In this document: positions 8,112-16,846 of the stretch, piece after piece
Numbering within the stretch: position 1 is the first letter of the stretch
How the letters are laid out: each line of letters opens with the position of its first letter
Assembly: GCA_012800855.1 (NCBI GenBank)
Contig: JAAZIN010000022.1
Span: 1 to 46,182 of the forward strand
DNA: 46,182 nt
Origin: Bacillota bacterium
GTDB taxonomy: Bacteria > Bacillota > Dethiobacteria > DTU022
Reading direction: 5' to 3'
The notes under the pieces: model-generated
What the model was told of the DNA's origin: nothing
Databases searched by the model: none
What the model saw: the letters and a program-made list of their open reading frames with translations, nothing else
Made by a program: the position numbers and the translations under genes

Positions 8112-8305
8112 CAGTGCTTGACCAGGATGTAAACGCCGTTTTCCAGGTCGTGAACCACCCCTTCGGTGATCCGGGCCAGGTAGGTGGCGATGCGGTCCTG
8201 CTCCGCCCGGTCGCGGGCGACGAAGACCGGGGCCCCGCCGCTGCCCACCAGCGCCGGGTCAAGGGTGACTACAGCGAGGATGTATTTGCTGATGAGGGTT
8301 TTCAA
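8111..8305 (-). CDS. Capping complex subunit for YIEGIA (small protein)
   Basis: A 64-residue protein (72 if a TTG at 8329 is used). The motifs ILAVVTLDPALVGSGGAPVF and DLENGVYILVK match the small family annotated as the capping complex subunit for YIEGIA, which is always found beside a YIEGIA gene. TTG 8305 is preferred because AAAGGTGAGG lies about 11 bases upstream, whereas 8329 has no room for a ribosome-binding site. It sits directly downstream of the YIEGIA gene and overlaps the next gene by one base. The molecular role is unknown; the name implies a complex with the membrane partner. Confidence 0.82.
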   Translation of the reverse strand: MKTLISKYILAVVTLDPALVGSGGAPVFVARDRAEQDRIATYLARITEGVVHDLENGVYILVKH

Positions 8306-8332
8306 CGGTGTCCCGACCTCACCTTTCAACCT

Positions 8333-9223
8333 TCAGTCGGCCGCGCCGCGGCCGGCCCGCGATTTCAGCGGGCGGGAGGTGGAGCTTTCCAGCACGGGAA
8401 CATTCTTTACCGCCTGGACGAGGCAGTCCATGTCCTTCTCCAGGGGGAGGATAAGCAGGGCGATGCGCCCCGTATCCAGATCCCGCCTCAGTATGGGGGT
8501 AAACTCAGCTGTATCTACATCCCGGTAGATGCCCAGCTGGGTGGCGGCATCGTGGGCGATGGCCATGCGCTGCCCGTTGTTGGCCAGGATCTCGCGGGCG
8601 TTGTCGTCAATGGGCTCGATAACCACTCCCAGACCCCGGGCGAGGATGGTGCGGCGGACCTCCTCGCGGGCCAGGTTCATGAAATGAATGTCTTCCACGA
8701 AGAGGTTGGGGCCCTTGAAACTTATCCTGGCCGGGCGGACGGTGGCAATCTGGCCGATGACCGGGCCGCGCATGAGGTGCATCGCGGCCAGGAGGGCAAA
8801 TGCTCCCAGAAGGGCGCCGGCGGCAGCATTGACCACGTAGGCCAGCGCGCTCACCAGCAGGGCAATAAGCATGGCCAGGTAATTGCGCGCCTCGAAAACG
8901 CGGGCAATGCCCTCGATGTAGTCGGGCCCTCTCGCCACAAGCTTGGAAAGCTCGAGCTTGCTCAAGGTTTCCCGCTCGATCTCGCGGATATCGCGAAACT
9001 GGGTCGCCGCCAGGGAGAGAAAGGTAACCGCGGTAAACTCCCTCTCCAGCAGCGCCGGCACCGCCAGGGCGCCCAGCAGCGACGCAATCAGGCCCAGGGA
9101 GAGATGGGTCACATAGCCATGGGGATAAGCGGGATACTGGCGGTAGTCGGAGCGCAGCATAAGGCAGCGCGCCGCAAAGCCAAAGCCGATGCCGAGAAGA
9201 GTAGCTGTCAAGTAGCGCTCCAA
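8333..9223 (-). CDS. YIEGIA family membrane protein
   Basis: A 296-residue protein that contains the eponymous motif literally (PDYIEGIARVFEAR). It has an N-terminal membrane segment (TATLLGIGFGFAARCLML), a second near SLGLIASLLGALAVPAL, and further hydrophobic stretches around LAMLIALLVSALAYVVNAAAG. A C-terminal soluble domain of about 130 residues follows. The family is conserved in spore formers but has no established function. The start is TTG 9223 behind CCCGGGTGAT; a second TTG at 9211, six bases after GGAG, is about as likely. It is followed by its small partner protein and preceded by spoIIP, which places it in a sporulation operon. Confidence 0.85.
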   Translation of the reverse strand: MERYLTATLLGIGFGFAARCLMLRSDYRQYPAYPHGYVTHLSLGLIASLLGALAVPALLEREFTAVTFLSLAATQFRDIREIERETLSKLELSKLVARGPDYIEGIARVFEARNYLAMLIALLVSALAYVVNAAAGALLGAFALLAAMHLMRGPVIGQIATVRPARISFKGPNLFVEDIHFMNLAREEVRRTILARGLGVVIEPIDDNAREILANNGQRMAIAHDAATQLGIYRDVDTAEFTPILRRDLDTGRIALLILPLEKDMDCLVQAVKNVPVLESSTSRPLKSRAGRGAAD

Positions 9224-9252
9224 GATATCACCCGGGCAGCAAAGCTGGTGAT

Positions 9253-10386
9253 TTACTCATCCTTGCGGCCGCCGCGGTCCCTGCGGCTGAAATTGCGCAG
9301 GTCGGCAAACTCCCTCTGGAAGAAGCTGCTGATTTTCCTTTTAAACTCCGCCAGGCTCCCTGAGGCGATGAGCAGGTAGGCCAGGAGAGCCGCCGCCAGC
9401 AGCAGAATGACTTTCAAAACGCTGCTTAGGGAAAGGCGGCTGCTTTGGGCCGCATCGTCGGGAGAGGCGGCAGGGCCGGTCACGTAAATCTCCACCACAT
9501 CGGCAAAAAGAGCCACCGCCCTCTCCGCCTCCTCCCTCCTGTTTTCATGCGCCCCCACTTCGAGAAGGATACCCTGCGAGGTGAGATCCTGGTTGTAATT
9601 GCCCTGCGCGCCAAGGATCCCCTTGATCAGGCCGGGATGCTCCCTGTCGGCAATCTCTTTCAGCTTAAGGGCAAAGTCCCGGTTGTTGGCCGCGTTTTGG
9701 TTCTGCTGCCCCACGACCAGCAGGATCTTGGTGACCTCTTCTCCTTCCACTTCCTCTTCGTATTCTTCAGGAGGCACGGCATCGCGGTGCACGTCAAAGA
9801 TAATGTCATCTCCCTGGGCCAGCAGTTTCTTGGCCGTGCGGCGGGAGCGCTGGTAGGCGCCGGCATCGTGGGGGGTATGCGGTTCCCGGACGTGGTTGAC
9901 GTCAAACCCCTTTTCCTCCAGGGCGCGCGCCAGGGTATCCCCCACCTTGAGGATGCCGCCGCCCTGGTCGATGGTTTCGGTCCCATCGGTGGGCACATAC
10001 GATTCGGCGCCATGGGTATGGTAAATGCCTATTGACGGCTTCTTTTTCTCATCTCCTGCGGCTGCGTAGGCGAGGGGGGCCTGGGCATCGCCAGCCGGAG
10101 AGCGGCTTGATTCAACCTGCTCCGCCCAGGCGGTCTTCTCCTCGAGCTTGACCACGCGGAAATGGCGGTTTTGCTCATCGATAAACTCATCCCCCACGTG
10201 AAGGATGCGTGCCGTGCGCAGAACCGGCGAGCCGTCCTTCAGGTCCTTCATCGTGTAGTAGCCGTCTATGCTCTCGGTAAGATTAAACAGGTCGAAAAAG
10301 TTTTCCGCCGCCTCGCTGCCGGCGGCGAAGGCCCCCAGCAGGAGGATTAGGACCGGAACAAGCCATCGCTTATGAATTGCTTTCAT
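9253..10386 (-). CDS. spoIIP: Stage II sporulation protein P, peptidoglycan amidase
   Basis: SpoIIP is a membrane-anchored zinc amidase/endopeptidase that, with SpoIID and SpoIIM, thins septal peptidoglycan and drives engulfment. The 377-residue protein has an N-terminal hydrophobic segment (residues 8-21). Its catalytic domain carries the SpoIIP motifs IYHTHGAESY (121-130, H123/H125/E128), FDVHRDAV (197-204, H200) and LLEVGAHENR (E276). A second membrane segment at about 324-341 precedes a basic tail. The C-terminal anchor is unusual, as the best-known SpoIIP has only the N-terminal one. Upstream is DUF1614, 52 bases away. spoIIM lies 31 kb away. Confidence 0.93.
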   Translation of the reverse strand: MKAIHKRWLVPVLILLLGAFAAGSEAAENFFDLFNLTESIDGYYTMKDLKDGSPVLRTARILHVGDEFIDEQNRHFRVVKLEEKTAWAEQVESSRSPAGDAQAPLAYAAAGDEKKKPSIGIYHTHGAESYVPTDGTETIDQGGGILKVGDTLARALEEKGFDVNHVREPHTPHDAGAYQRSRRTAKKLLAQGDDIIFDVHRDAVPPEEYEEEVEGEEVTKILLVVGQQNQNAANNRDFALKLKEIADREHPGLIKGILGAQGNYNQDLTSQGILLEVGAHENRREEAERAVALFADVVEIYVTGPAASPDDAAQSSRLSLSSVLKVILLLAAALLAYLLIASGSLAEFKRKISSFFQREFADLRNFSRRDRGGRKDE

Positions 10387-10438
10387 GAGTCATCGCCGCT
10401 CCTTCAGCTGTATAATGGTGCCTGGACTGCTCCCGCTT

Positions 10439-11119
10439 CTATTCCTCCTCTTCCCCGCCGCGGCGGCCGGGGCCGCGCAGCCCCTCTCGGAGTTCTTCAG
10501 GATAACCCTGTCCGGGTTCGCCGCCAAGGCGCTCGCGGATTTCGCCGATGAGCTCAGCTAAGCCCAGGGCGATGAGCCCGGCAACGAGGACGGCATCGAA
10601 GATGCCAGCCCCGCCGATGACCAGCTTGCTCTTGGCCCCCCGGGCAAAGAGCTCCACGCGGGTAAAGATGTCATTTAAAATAATGGAGCCCACGCCGGCA
10701 ATAAAGGCCGACCGGCGGGAGCGCCCGGCCAGGTAGCCGGCCACCCCGGCGATAAGCGCCACCAGGTAAAGGGGATCGACGAGAAAGGCATAGGTGGGCT
10801 CCAGGGGAAAAACCTTCAGCACCAGGTAGATGACCACCGCCGAGGCCAGCATGGCCACCGCGGCGCGGGTTCTCTCCTTGGGAGTGCCGGCTTTAATAAA
10901 AAGGTAGACCAGCAGGATGAGGGGAATGATCCCGCCGCCTATATTTATGGAGAGAGTCCGAGTCAAGGGAATATCGGGGAGAAAACCGCCCACGAGCATA
11001 GCCGCGATAAATAGAAGGGCGGCCCGATCGGTCAAACCCAGCCGATCCAGGACCCGCTGGGCCAGGCCAAGAAATATGAGGATGGAGATGGCCAGCAGAA
11101 TAATCATTCCTACAGGCAT
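10439..11119 (-). CDS. DUF1614 family multi-pass membrane protein
   Basis: A 226-residue integral membrane protein with about six hydrophobic segments, conserved glycines (NIGGGIIPLILL, VIGGAGIFDAVLVAG) and a charged C-terminal tail. It matches the DUF1614 family, which occurs in spore-forming Firmicutes and some archaea and has no known function. The ATG at 11119 lies seven bases after AAGGAGG. The alternative TTG two codons earlier abuts the binding site and is rejected. It is the first gene of the DUF1614-spoIIP-YIEGIA-capping-DUF3189-DUF3189-der-plsY-gpsA run. Confidence 0.88.
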   Translation of the reverse strand: MPVGMIILLAISILIFLGLAQRVLDRLGLTDRAALLFIAAMLVGGFLPDIPLTRTLSINIGGGIIPLILLVYLFIKAGTPKERTRAAVAMLASAVVIYLVLKVFPLEPTYAFLVDPLYLVALIAGVAGYLAGRSRRSAFIAGVGSIILNDIFTRVELFARGAKSKLVIGGAGIFDAVLVAGLIALGLAELIGEIRERLGGEPGQGYPEELREGLRGPGRRGGEEEE

Positions 11120-11280
11120 AGTCAAGCCTCCTTGTTCTGGCAGGGGTTAACAGCCTTGACCGATTCATTTTCACATTTTCTCTTGCTTATCTTCTCCGCG
11201 AATACCGCTTTTATGCAGCAAAAATCTGAGGTCGGAAGGCGGGGGACGGAGGCCTAAGAGCAGACCCCATCAAGCAGCAG

Positions 11281-11300
11281 GGGCGGCCCATGAGCCGCCC
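11281..11300. repeat. Imperfect palindrome, copy 2 of the GGCGGCTCATGAGCCGCC family
   Basis: GGGCGGCCCATGAGCCGCCC lies 41 bases after the fni stop and differs by one base from copy 1 over the shared 18 bases. It is embedded in about 215 bases between fni and DUF1614 that otherwise show no gene. Confidence 0.6.
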
Positions 11301-11340
11301 GGTAGTGGATGCAGTAGGTGTTTCTGGAAAAGGCCTAATT

Positions 11341-12411
11341 TTAATCAACGGGCGGGAGCGGCACCCCGCATACATTCGGGGGAAGGCGGAGGCGGCGCTG
11401 CTTCACCCACTCTCCGGTGAAGCCGGTAATAACCAGGGGGACCCGGCGCAGCTCCTCCAGCGAAGCGGCTCCGGTCATGAGCATGATCAGGCGCAACTCC
11501 CGTTCAATCCTTCTTATCTCCTGGATGAGGGTGTCTCGGCCGCGCTTCATGAGCAGGTAGAGGGGGTGCCCGGCCAGGCCCACCGCCTGTGCGCCCAGGG
11601 CTAGGGCCTTGGCGATATTGAGGCTGGAGAACATGCCGCCGGAGGCGAGCACCTCCACCTTGCCGGCGGCGGCATCAAGAACCTCGAGCAGGCTCACGGC
11701 CGTGGGAAGGCCCCAGCCAAGAACTTCGGGAGAGAGAGGGCGCCGGGAGCGGCGGGCTTCTATGGCCAGGAAATTAGTGCCACCGCGCCCGCCCACATCT
11801 ATCGCCGCCACGCCCGCCGCGATCAACCGGCGGGCCTGCTCCCGGGCGATGCCGAAGCCCACCTCCTTGACTATGACCGGGCGATCCACAACGGAGACAA
11901 TCTCCCTGATCCGCTGCAGGGTGCCGCGAAAGCGGCAGTCGCCCTCCTGCATGGCCAGCTCCTGGGGCACATTGAGGTGTATCTGCAGCGCCGCGGCATC
12001 GATCATCTCGATGGCCCTGCGGGCCATCTCCGGGGTGGCGTAGGCACCCAGGTTGGCCCAGATGAGCCCGTCAGGGTAAACTTCGCGCACCACCCTGTAG
12101 GTATCTTCCACGCGGGGGTTATCCAGGGCCGCCATCTGCGAACCCAGGGCCATGGGCAGGCCGCACTCCCTGGCCACGCCGGCAAGAGCGGCGTTTATCT
12201 TTTTCGACAGGGGCGTGCCCCCGGTGAGGGCATTGATAAAAAGAGGTGACCCCAGTTTTCTTCCCAGCAGGGTCGTTTCCAGGGTCACCTCGTCCAGATC
12301 GCGCTCGGGCAAGCAGTTATGCACAAAATGGATATGGGAAAAGTCCGCAAGTCCAGCTTTCTGCTTCAACCTGATGACAATATGCTCGTCCTTGCGGCGA
12401 AGCCGGCCCAT
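11341..12411 (-). CDS. fni: Type 2 isopentenyl-diphosphate delta-isomerase
   Basis: This FMN- and NADPH-dependent enzyme interconverts isopentenyl and dimethylallyl diphosphate. The 356-residue protein has the family's N-terminal RRKDEHI (residues 5-11), the FINALTGGTP loop, the catalytic-region HLNVPQELAMQEGDRxFRG pattern, and flavin-phosphate loops GGRGGTNF and ASGGMFSS. The upstream ispH makes both isomers by the MEP route, so the isomerase adjusts their ratio. The gene starts at the base adjoining the ispH-S1 stop, so the two are probably co-translated. Confidence 0.96.
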   Translation of the reverse strand: MGRLRRKDEHIVIRLKQKAGLADFSHIHFVHNCLPERDLDEVTLETTLLGRKLGSPLFINALTGGTPLSKKINAALAGVARECGLPMALGSQMAALDNPRVEDTYRVVREVYPDGLIWANLGAYATPEMARRAIEMIDAAALQIHLNVPQELAMQEGDCRFRGTLQRIREIVSVVDRPVIVKEVGFGIAREQARRLIAAGVAAIDVGGRGGTNFLAIEARRSRRPLSPEVLGWGLPTAVSLLEVLDAAAGKVEVLASGGMFSSLNIAKALALGAQAVGLAGHPLYLLMKRGRDTLIQEIRRIERELRLIMLMTGAASLEELRRVPLVITGFTGEWVKQRRLRLPPNVCGVPLPPVD

Positions 12412-14670
12412 CTACTCTTCTTCCGCCGCATCTTCCGGCGATTCCGCGCTGCTCTCTTCTTTTATAGATGCGACTTCCTGCTCGAAGAGATCGCCAAAGA
12501 CATCGCCCAGGGTTACCGTGCCGGGGTCGCCGCTTTCCATCTCGCCCGGGGAGGCGTTGTAAGTGCTCTTGCGAACCTCTTTCATGCTCAGGCCGATGCG
12601 CTTTGCTTTAGGCTTCAGCTCCAGGACCTTGACCTCTACCTCTTCACCTTCCTTGAGCACATCCGAGGGATGCTTCACGTGGTAATCGGCAATTTGGGAG
12701 ATATGCACCAGCCCTTCCACCCCGGGCCTTAGCTCCACAAAGGCGCCGAAATTAACCAGGCGGGTGATCCTGCCTTTAACGATGTCGCCGCTCTTGAGCT
12801 CCTGCATCGCCCTCGTCCAGGGATCGGGCTGGGTTTGCCGCAAGCTCAGGCTGATGCGCTCTTTTTCGGGAATGACATCGAGCACTTTCACCTCGATCTC
12901 CTGGCCCACCTTCACCACCTCCTGGGGGTGCTCCACGCGCTCCCAGGAGATCTCCGAGATATGAACCAGCCCGTCAATTCCGCCAACATCGACAAAGGCG
13001 CCGAAGTTGGTGAGGCGCCTGACCACGCCATGGATAATGGAACCCACCTCCAGCGAGCGCAGGGTTTCCTCCTTCCGGCGCTGGTTCTCCTCTTCCAGCA
13101 CTTTCTTGCGCGACAGGATGACTTTGTCTTTCTCCCGGTTGATCTCGATGACCTTGAACTTGACCTTCTGCCCAAGAAAAGGCTTGAAATCGGGAACATA
13201 GCGCAGGTCGACGAGAGAGCCGGGCATGAACCCTTCGATCCCCTCGCCCAGGTCAATGACCATGCCCGCGTTGACCACCTGCTTTACCCTTCCCTCTTCG
13301 GTAGCCCCTTCTTCAAGCAGCCGGTACAGCTCCTGCCATCTCTTTTCCCGGGCCAGGCGCTTGTGCGAGACCACAACCTTGCTCTCCTGCTCATCCACAT
13401 CGATAACCGTGACCTCTATCTCCTGTCCCGTGGCAAAGCGGTCGCTGAGCTTTTCCCCCTCTTGCAAATATACTTCTCTGGCCGGCAGCAGGGCTTCGCT
13501 CTTGTAGCCGATATCCAGGTATACCTCGTCCGCCTCCGCTCGAACCACCTTCCCGGTAACCTGCTCTCCCACCTGGACCAGGTTCAGGCTTTCGGCAAAA
13601 TCAAAATCCTCGGCCAGATCATCTTCCGCTTCTGACGCATCAGCCGCCTCTTCCCGGAGAGCTTCCGGTTCTGCTTCAGCCCGCTCCTTCTCTCCTTCTT
13701 CAATCACCGCTGCAGCTTTCACTTCCTGGTTTTGATCCTGCTGCCCTTCCCGCATTTCTCCTTCCATCACTTCTGCCTTCGGAACTGTCTCTTCTCCCGG
13801 ACCCTCCTCTGCAAGTCCTGTTCCCAGTTCCAGCTTCTCGTTCTCCATTCTTTCCACTACCTCCTTTATCATCCAGTGGGGAGTTGAAGCCCCCGCGGTC
13901 ACGCCAATAAGGCGGTATTTCCGCAAAAAGCGGGGATCAAGCTCCCCTGCGCCCGCCACCATCACGGTCGGCTTCAGGCGCCGGCAGGCTTCGGCCAGGG
14001 CCCTGGTATTGGCGCTGGCGGGGCTTCCCACCACCACCATGGCCTCCACTGCGGAGGCCAGCCGGAGGGCTTCCCGCTGCCGCAACCCCGTTTCGGGGCA
14101 TAATGTATCATAAACCTTCCCCCCGGGGCAGCACTGCAAGAAGAGAGCCTTAAGCTCTTCGTATACAGCCTGATCCCCGGTGGTCTGGGCAATAAGAGCA
14201 GCCGCAGGCTTGATGGCGAGGCTTCTCAACTCTTCTACCGAAGCCACGACATCAATCTCGGCTTCTTCCCCGGCCCATCCCACAACTCCTTTCACCTCCG
14301 GATGCCGGGCATCTCCGAAGATGATGATCTGATTCCCGCTCTCAGCAAGCTTCCGGGCCAGCTTCTGCACGCGCTGCACCTTGGGGCAGGTGAGATCGAG
14401 CACTTCCAGCCGCTCCACGCGGCCTGCCTGCTCCAGCACTGCGGGAGGGACGCCGTGAGTGCGGATGATGAGAACTCCCTCCGCCGCCTCTTCGGGGCTA
14501 TTGACGGCAACTACATTGTGCCGGGCTAGGTAGTCAATAACCGCCTCATTGTGCACCAGCGGCCCAAGGGTAAAAACGCGTCCGCGGCGGGCTGCCTCCT
14601 GCAGGGCCCGCTCCACGGCTTCCCTGACGCCAGAGCAGAAGCCGGCATGTTCAGCAATGCGAATAGACAA
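12412..14670 (-). CDS. ispH: Fused IspH reductase and S1-type RNA-binding protein
   Basis: The N-terminal 275 residues are IspH, the [4Fe-4S] enzyme that makes isopentenyl and dimethylallyl diphosphate in the last MEP step. The three cluster cysteines are seen (C12 in HAGFCSGV, C95 in LTCPKV, C191 in DTLCPET), as are the HNEAV and RTHGVPP substrate motifs. An acidic, Glu-rich linker (about 277-365) leads to four S1 domains (about 368-437, 453-523, 541-612, 626-697). The last two are the most typical (LTNFGAFVDVGG, LVNFGAFVELRPG). This bifunctional fusion is known in clostridia. TTG 14670 lies eight bases behind CTGGAG; GTG 14679 has no room for one. In Bacillus the same position holds the S1 gene ypfD. 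Confidence 0.96.
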   Translation of the reverse strand: MSIRIAEHAGFCSGVREAVERALQEAARRGRVFTLGPLVHNEAVIDYLARHNVVAVNSPEEAAEGVLIIRTHGVPPAVLEQAGRVERLEVLDLTCPKVQRVQKLARKLAESGNQIIIFGDARHPEVKGVVGWAGEEAEIDVVASVEELRSLAIKPAAALIAQTTGDQAVYEELKALFLQCCPGGKVYDTLCPETGLRQREALRLASAVEAMVVVGSPASANTRALAEACRRLKPTVMVAGAGELDPRFLRKYRLIGVTAGASTPHWMIKEVVERMENEKLELGTGLAEEGPGEETVPKAEVMEGEMREGQQDQNQEVKAAAVIEEGEKERAEAEPEALREEAADASEAEDDLAEDFDFAESLNLVQVGEQVTGKVVRAEADEVYLDIGYKSEALLPAREVYLQEGEKLSDRFATGQEIEVTVIDVDEQESKVVVSHKRLAREKRWQELYRLLEEGATEEGRVKQVVNAGMVIDLGEGIEGFMPGSLVDLRYVPDFKPFLGQKVKFKVIEINREKDKVILSRKKVLEEENQRRKEETLRSLEVGSIIHGVVRRLTNFGAFVDVGGIDGLVHISEISWERVEHPQEVVKVGQEIEVKVLDVIPEKERISLSLRQTQPDPWTRAMQELKSGDIVKGRITRLVNFGAFVELRPGVEGLVHISQIADYHVKHPSDVLKEGEEVEVKVLELKPKAKRIGLSMKEVRKSTYNASPGEMESGDPGTVTLGDVFGDLFEQEVASIKEESSAESPEDAAEEE

Positions 14671-14706
14671 CCATTTCACTCCAGGTAAAGACTCGCCTCT
14701 AATAGC

Positions 14707-15339
14707 TTAATCAGTACCGCCATTATTATCAGCAGGGAGAAGCGCTTGCAAGTGCTCCATGATAATCCTGCTGCCTTCCTCCAGGTATGCCTTTTTCTCC
14801 TCCCTGCTGCTGTACTCCAGCGGGGGAAGGTGAAACAGGGGGCCAAAAATAATGCGCAGGGGGCGCCCCAGGCGGTAGGGGCCGACAATCAGCACGGGCA
14901 AAAGCGGAGCCCCGGTGCGGCCCGCTATCAGTGCGGCTCCCTTTTGCGCTCTCTGGAGATGTCCCGTTTTGCTGCGCGTGCCCTCGGGAAAGATGCCCAC
15001 CACGCCGCCCTCCTTGAGCACTTGAAAAGCACGCCGGATGGCCCTGGAATCGGCAGCCTGGCGGTTAACCGGAAAGGCCCCCACCATGCGCAGGATAAAG
15101 GCAACAAAAGCGTTGCGAAAAAGCTCCTCCTTGGCCATAAACTTTATTTTATAATGCACCGGCAGCGCGCTGCCTATGGCCAGAGGGTCATGCCAGCTGA
15201 TATGGTTGGCGCAGATAATCAGCGGGCCTTTTTTAGGAATATTTTCCTTGCCGTAAATGCGGCGGCGATAAAAGAGGCGATAAAAAATTGCGAAAATAAA
15301 ATGACCGAAGCAATACAGCACCAGAGCCACCCCCTTCAA
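14707..15339 (-). CDS. plsC: 1-acyl-sn-glycerol-3-phosphate acyltransferase PlsC
   Basis: PlsC adds the second acyl chain to lysophosphatidic acid to give phosphatidic acid. The 210-residue protein has an N-terminal hydrophobic segment, the catalytic NHISWHD motif (residues 45-51, the NHx4D box) and the substrate-binding FPEGTRSK motif. The literal TTG at 15339 overlaps the cmk stop. GTG 15321, eight bases behind AAGGGGG, is a fair alternative that shortens the protein by six residues. The cmk-plsC-ispH order is common in clostridia. Together with plsY and gpsA, three phospholipid genes fall within 11 kb. Confidence 0.95.
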   Translation of the reverse strand: MKGVALVLYCFGHFIFAIFYRLFYRRRIYGKENIPKKGPLIICANHISWHDPLAIGSALPVHYKIKFMAKEELFRNAFVAFILRMVGAFPVNRQAADSRAIRRAFQVLKEGGVVGIFPEGTRSKTGHLQRAQKGAALIAGRTGAPLLPVLIVGPYRLGRPLRIIFGPLFHLPPLEYSSREEKKAYLEEGSRIIMEHLQALLPADNNGGTD

Positions 15340-16010
15340 TCCCGATGCCGGTTGACCGCCTGCACTATGCGCTCTACTACTTCCTCAACCGGCAAGTACG
15401 TAGTATCGATGACCTGGACACCGGGAGCAATCTCCAGGGGGGAGTCGGCTCTCTCGGAATCGATGCGGTCACGCTCTTTTATCTCATGGAGGACGCTTTC
15501 AAAGGAGAGGAAGAGGCCTTTGGCATGCTGCTCCCGCATGCGCCTGCGGGCTCTTTCCGTCAAGTCGGCATCAAGATAAAATTTAAAATCGGCGTCGGGC
15601 ATAACCCGGGAAGAAATATCCCGCCCCTCCATAACGATGCCCTCCGCGGCGGCGGCGATCTCCTGCTGCTGCTGCACCAGCTTCCGCCTGACGGGCGTCA
15701 GCTCCGCCACCCGGGAGACCGCTGCATTGACCTGCGGGGTCCGTATCTCCGCGGTGACATCTTCTCCGTCAAGATAGATGCGCTCATCTGGACCCGGCAG
15801 AATTTCGGTCCGTTCCAGGACCGCCAGCACCCGGTCGATATGGGAAAGATCCACCTTTTCCCGGAGCAGCTTCAGGGTCATGGCCCGGTACATCGCCCCG
15901 GTGTCGAGGTAGGTTAGATTCAAGCGGCGGGCTACCTCCCGCGCTACCGTGCTTTTCCCGGAACCGGCCGGGCCGTCAATGGCAATTTTTAACCCACGAT
16001 GAATCGACAT
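15336..16010 (-). CDS. cmk: Cytidylate kinase
   Basis: Cmk phosphorylates CMP and dCMP to the diphosphates for nucleic acid and lipid precursor supply. The 224-residue protein begins with the P-loop GPAGSGKST (residues 13-21). It shows YLDTGAMYRA, the CMP-binding insert, MEGRDISSRVMPDAD and the lid arginines (RARRRMREQ). The ATG at 16010 lacks a clear ribosome-binding site (only GAAAAAG about seven bases before), so initiation may be weak or coupled to the upstream small gene. The stop overlaps the plsC start region. Confidence 0.97.
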   Translation of the reverse strand: MSIHRGLKIAIDGPAGSGKSTVAREVARRLNLTYLDTGAMYRAMTLKLLREKVDLSHIDRVLAVLERTEILPGPDERIYLDGEDVTAEIRTPQVNAAVSRVAELTPVRRKLVQQQQEIAAAAEGIVMEGRDISSRVMPDADFKFYLDADLTERARRRMREQHAKGLFLSFESVLHEIKERDRIDSERADSPLEIAPGVQVIDTTYLPVEEVVERIVQAVNRHRD

Positions 16011-16074
16011 ATCAATTACTTTTTCGATATTTTATGGCGAATACCTTTTTTGTGCAAAACAGTATTTTACCTCT

Positions 16075-16266
16075 CTATTCATGGTCCAGCCCCCGGTAGG
16101 GATACCCCTCTAGGGAATCCACCCGGCTTATCACAGAGCGCACCTTTTCGTTCAGCATCAGTACCTGGCCCAGGAGCAGCAGGGCCAGCAGCAGGGCGGT
16201 GCAGGCAAAGAGAAACCGTTCCACTCGCGCCGCCCGTCGGCAGAACCACCGCTGCAGGTAATTCAC
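16075..16266 (-). CDS. Small single-pass membrane protein at the ypfB position
   Basis: A 63-residue protein with a basic N-terminus (QRWFCRRAARVERF), one membrane segment (about residues 19-38, ACTALLLALLLLGQVLML) and a short outer tail. GTG 16266 follows a strong AGGAGGGG, which supports real expression. In Bacillus subtilis the small membrane protein YpfB (DUF5359) holds the same place, directly before cmk. The fold type and position agree, but I cannot confirm sequence similarity. Function unknown. Confidence 0.7.
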   Translation of the reverse strand: MNYLQRWFCRRAARVERFLFACTALLLALLLLGQVLMLNEKVRSVISRVDSLEGYPYRGLDHE

Positions 16267-16336
16267 CTTAAATTCCCCTCCTGGCCATAATTTTGTATAG
16301 GGGAGGGGAATTTATACCTTGCTCCTGGCTTCTTCT

Positions 16337-16846
16337 CTACCTGCTGCCAATCTCCCGCTCTTTCAATCTCTGCTGAAGCATCTCCCCAAACTTGAAGAAA
16401 AGCCGCTCCAGCTCACGGCGGGCCAGGTTAAGCTGCTCCGGCTCGATGAATTCCACCCGGCGGAATTCATCGCGGCTGACAAAACGCAGGAGTTCCTCCA
16501 GGGAATCCAGGGTCGCCCTCAGCTCAACGGGGGCGTAGGCCACGTAGGTCTCTTCCACCTCGTCATAGACCGTGTAAAGCTCAAAAAACTCTATGTCCTC
16601 GATATGCACACCCTGGATGGGTACGTTTCGCCACATGTTTGCCTGCTGCTGGCGGATCTCCTCGGCCACTTCCTTGGCCCCTTTGCCGCCGAAAAAGAAG
16701 CGCGCCGGCCGCGGCAGGCCGCGGTAGTCGAAGCGCACCCGGACTCTGATCTTCTCTGCAGGCGGCTTCTCTTCTGCAGGGGCGATCGTCTTGGGAAATT
16801 CAGCAATGCTTTCGAGGCGCTCCGGTTCGCGGTATGAGCGCAACAT
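16337..16846 (-). CDS. Hypothetical cytosolic protein
   Basis: A 169-residue protein I do not recognise. It has no membrane segment or signal peptide. The middle is rich in charged and aromatic residues (EDIEFFELYTVYDEVEETYVAY). The C-terminal third is a predicted long helix with a coiled-coil look (EFIEPEQLNLARRELERLFFKFGEMLQQRL). AAGGAAGGGAG six bases before the ATG gives a good ribosome-binding site, and codon use matches its neighbours. It lies between the B12 operon and the ypfB-like gene; no cysteine or metal motif is seen. Confidence 0.7.
   Translation of the reverse strand: MLRSYREPERLESIAEFPKTIAPAEEKPPAEKIRVRVRFDYRGLPRPARFFFGGKGAKEVAEEIRQQQANMWRNVPIQGVHIEDIEFFELYTVYDEVEETYVAYAPVELRATLDSLEELLRFVSRDEFRRVEFIEPEQLNLARRELERLFFKFGEMLQQRLKEREIGSR

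Noticed and set aside
7231-8262. A single 343-residue gene covering the DUF3189 pair
   Set aside because: Only the last 155 residues are a natural protein; the rest, apart from the short frameshifted helix, is off-frame. Overlapping start and stop codons support two genes.
8114-9379. Long plus-strand open frame (421 residues) opposite YIEGIA and the capping subunit
   Set aside because: Low-complexity His/Gln/Gly-rich protein with no domain; the minus strand codes for YIEGIA, a known family.
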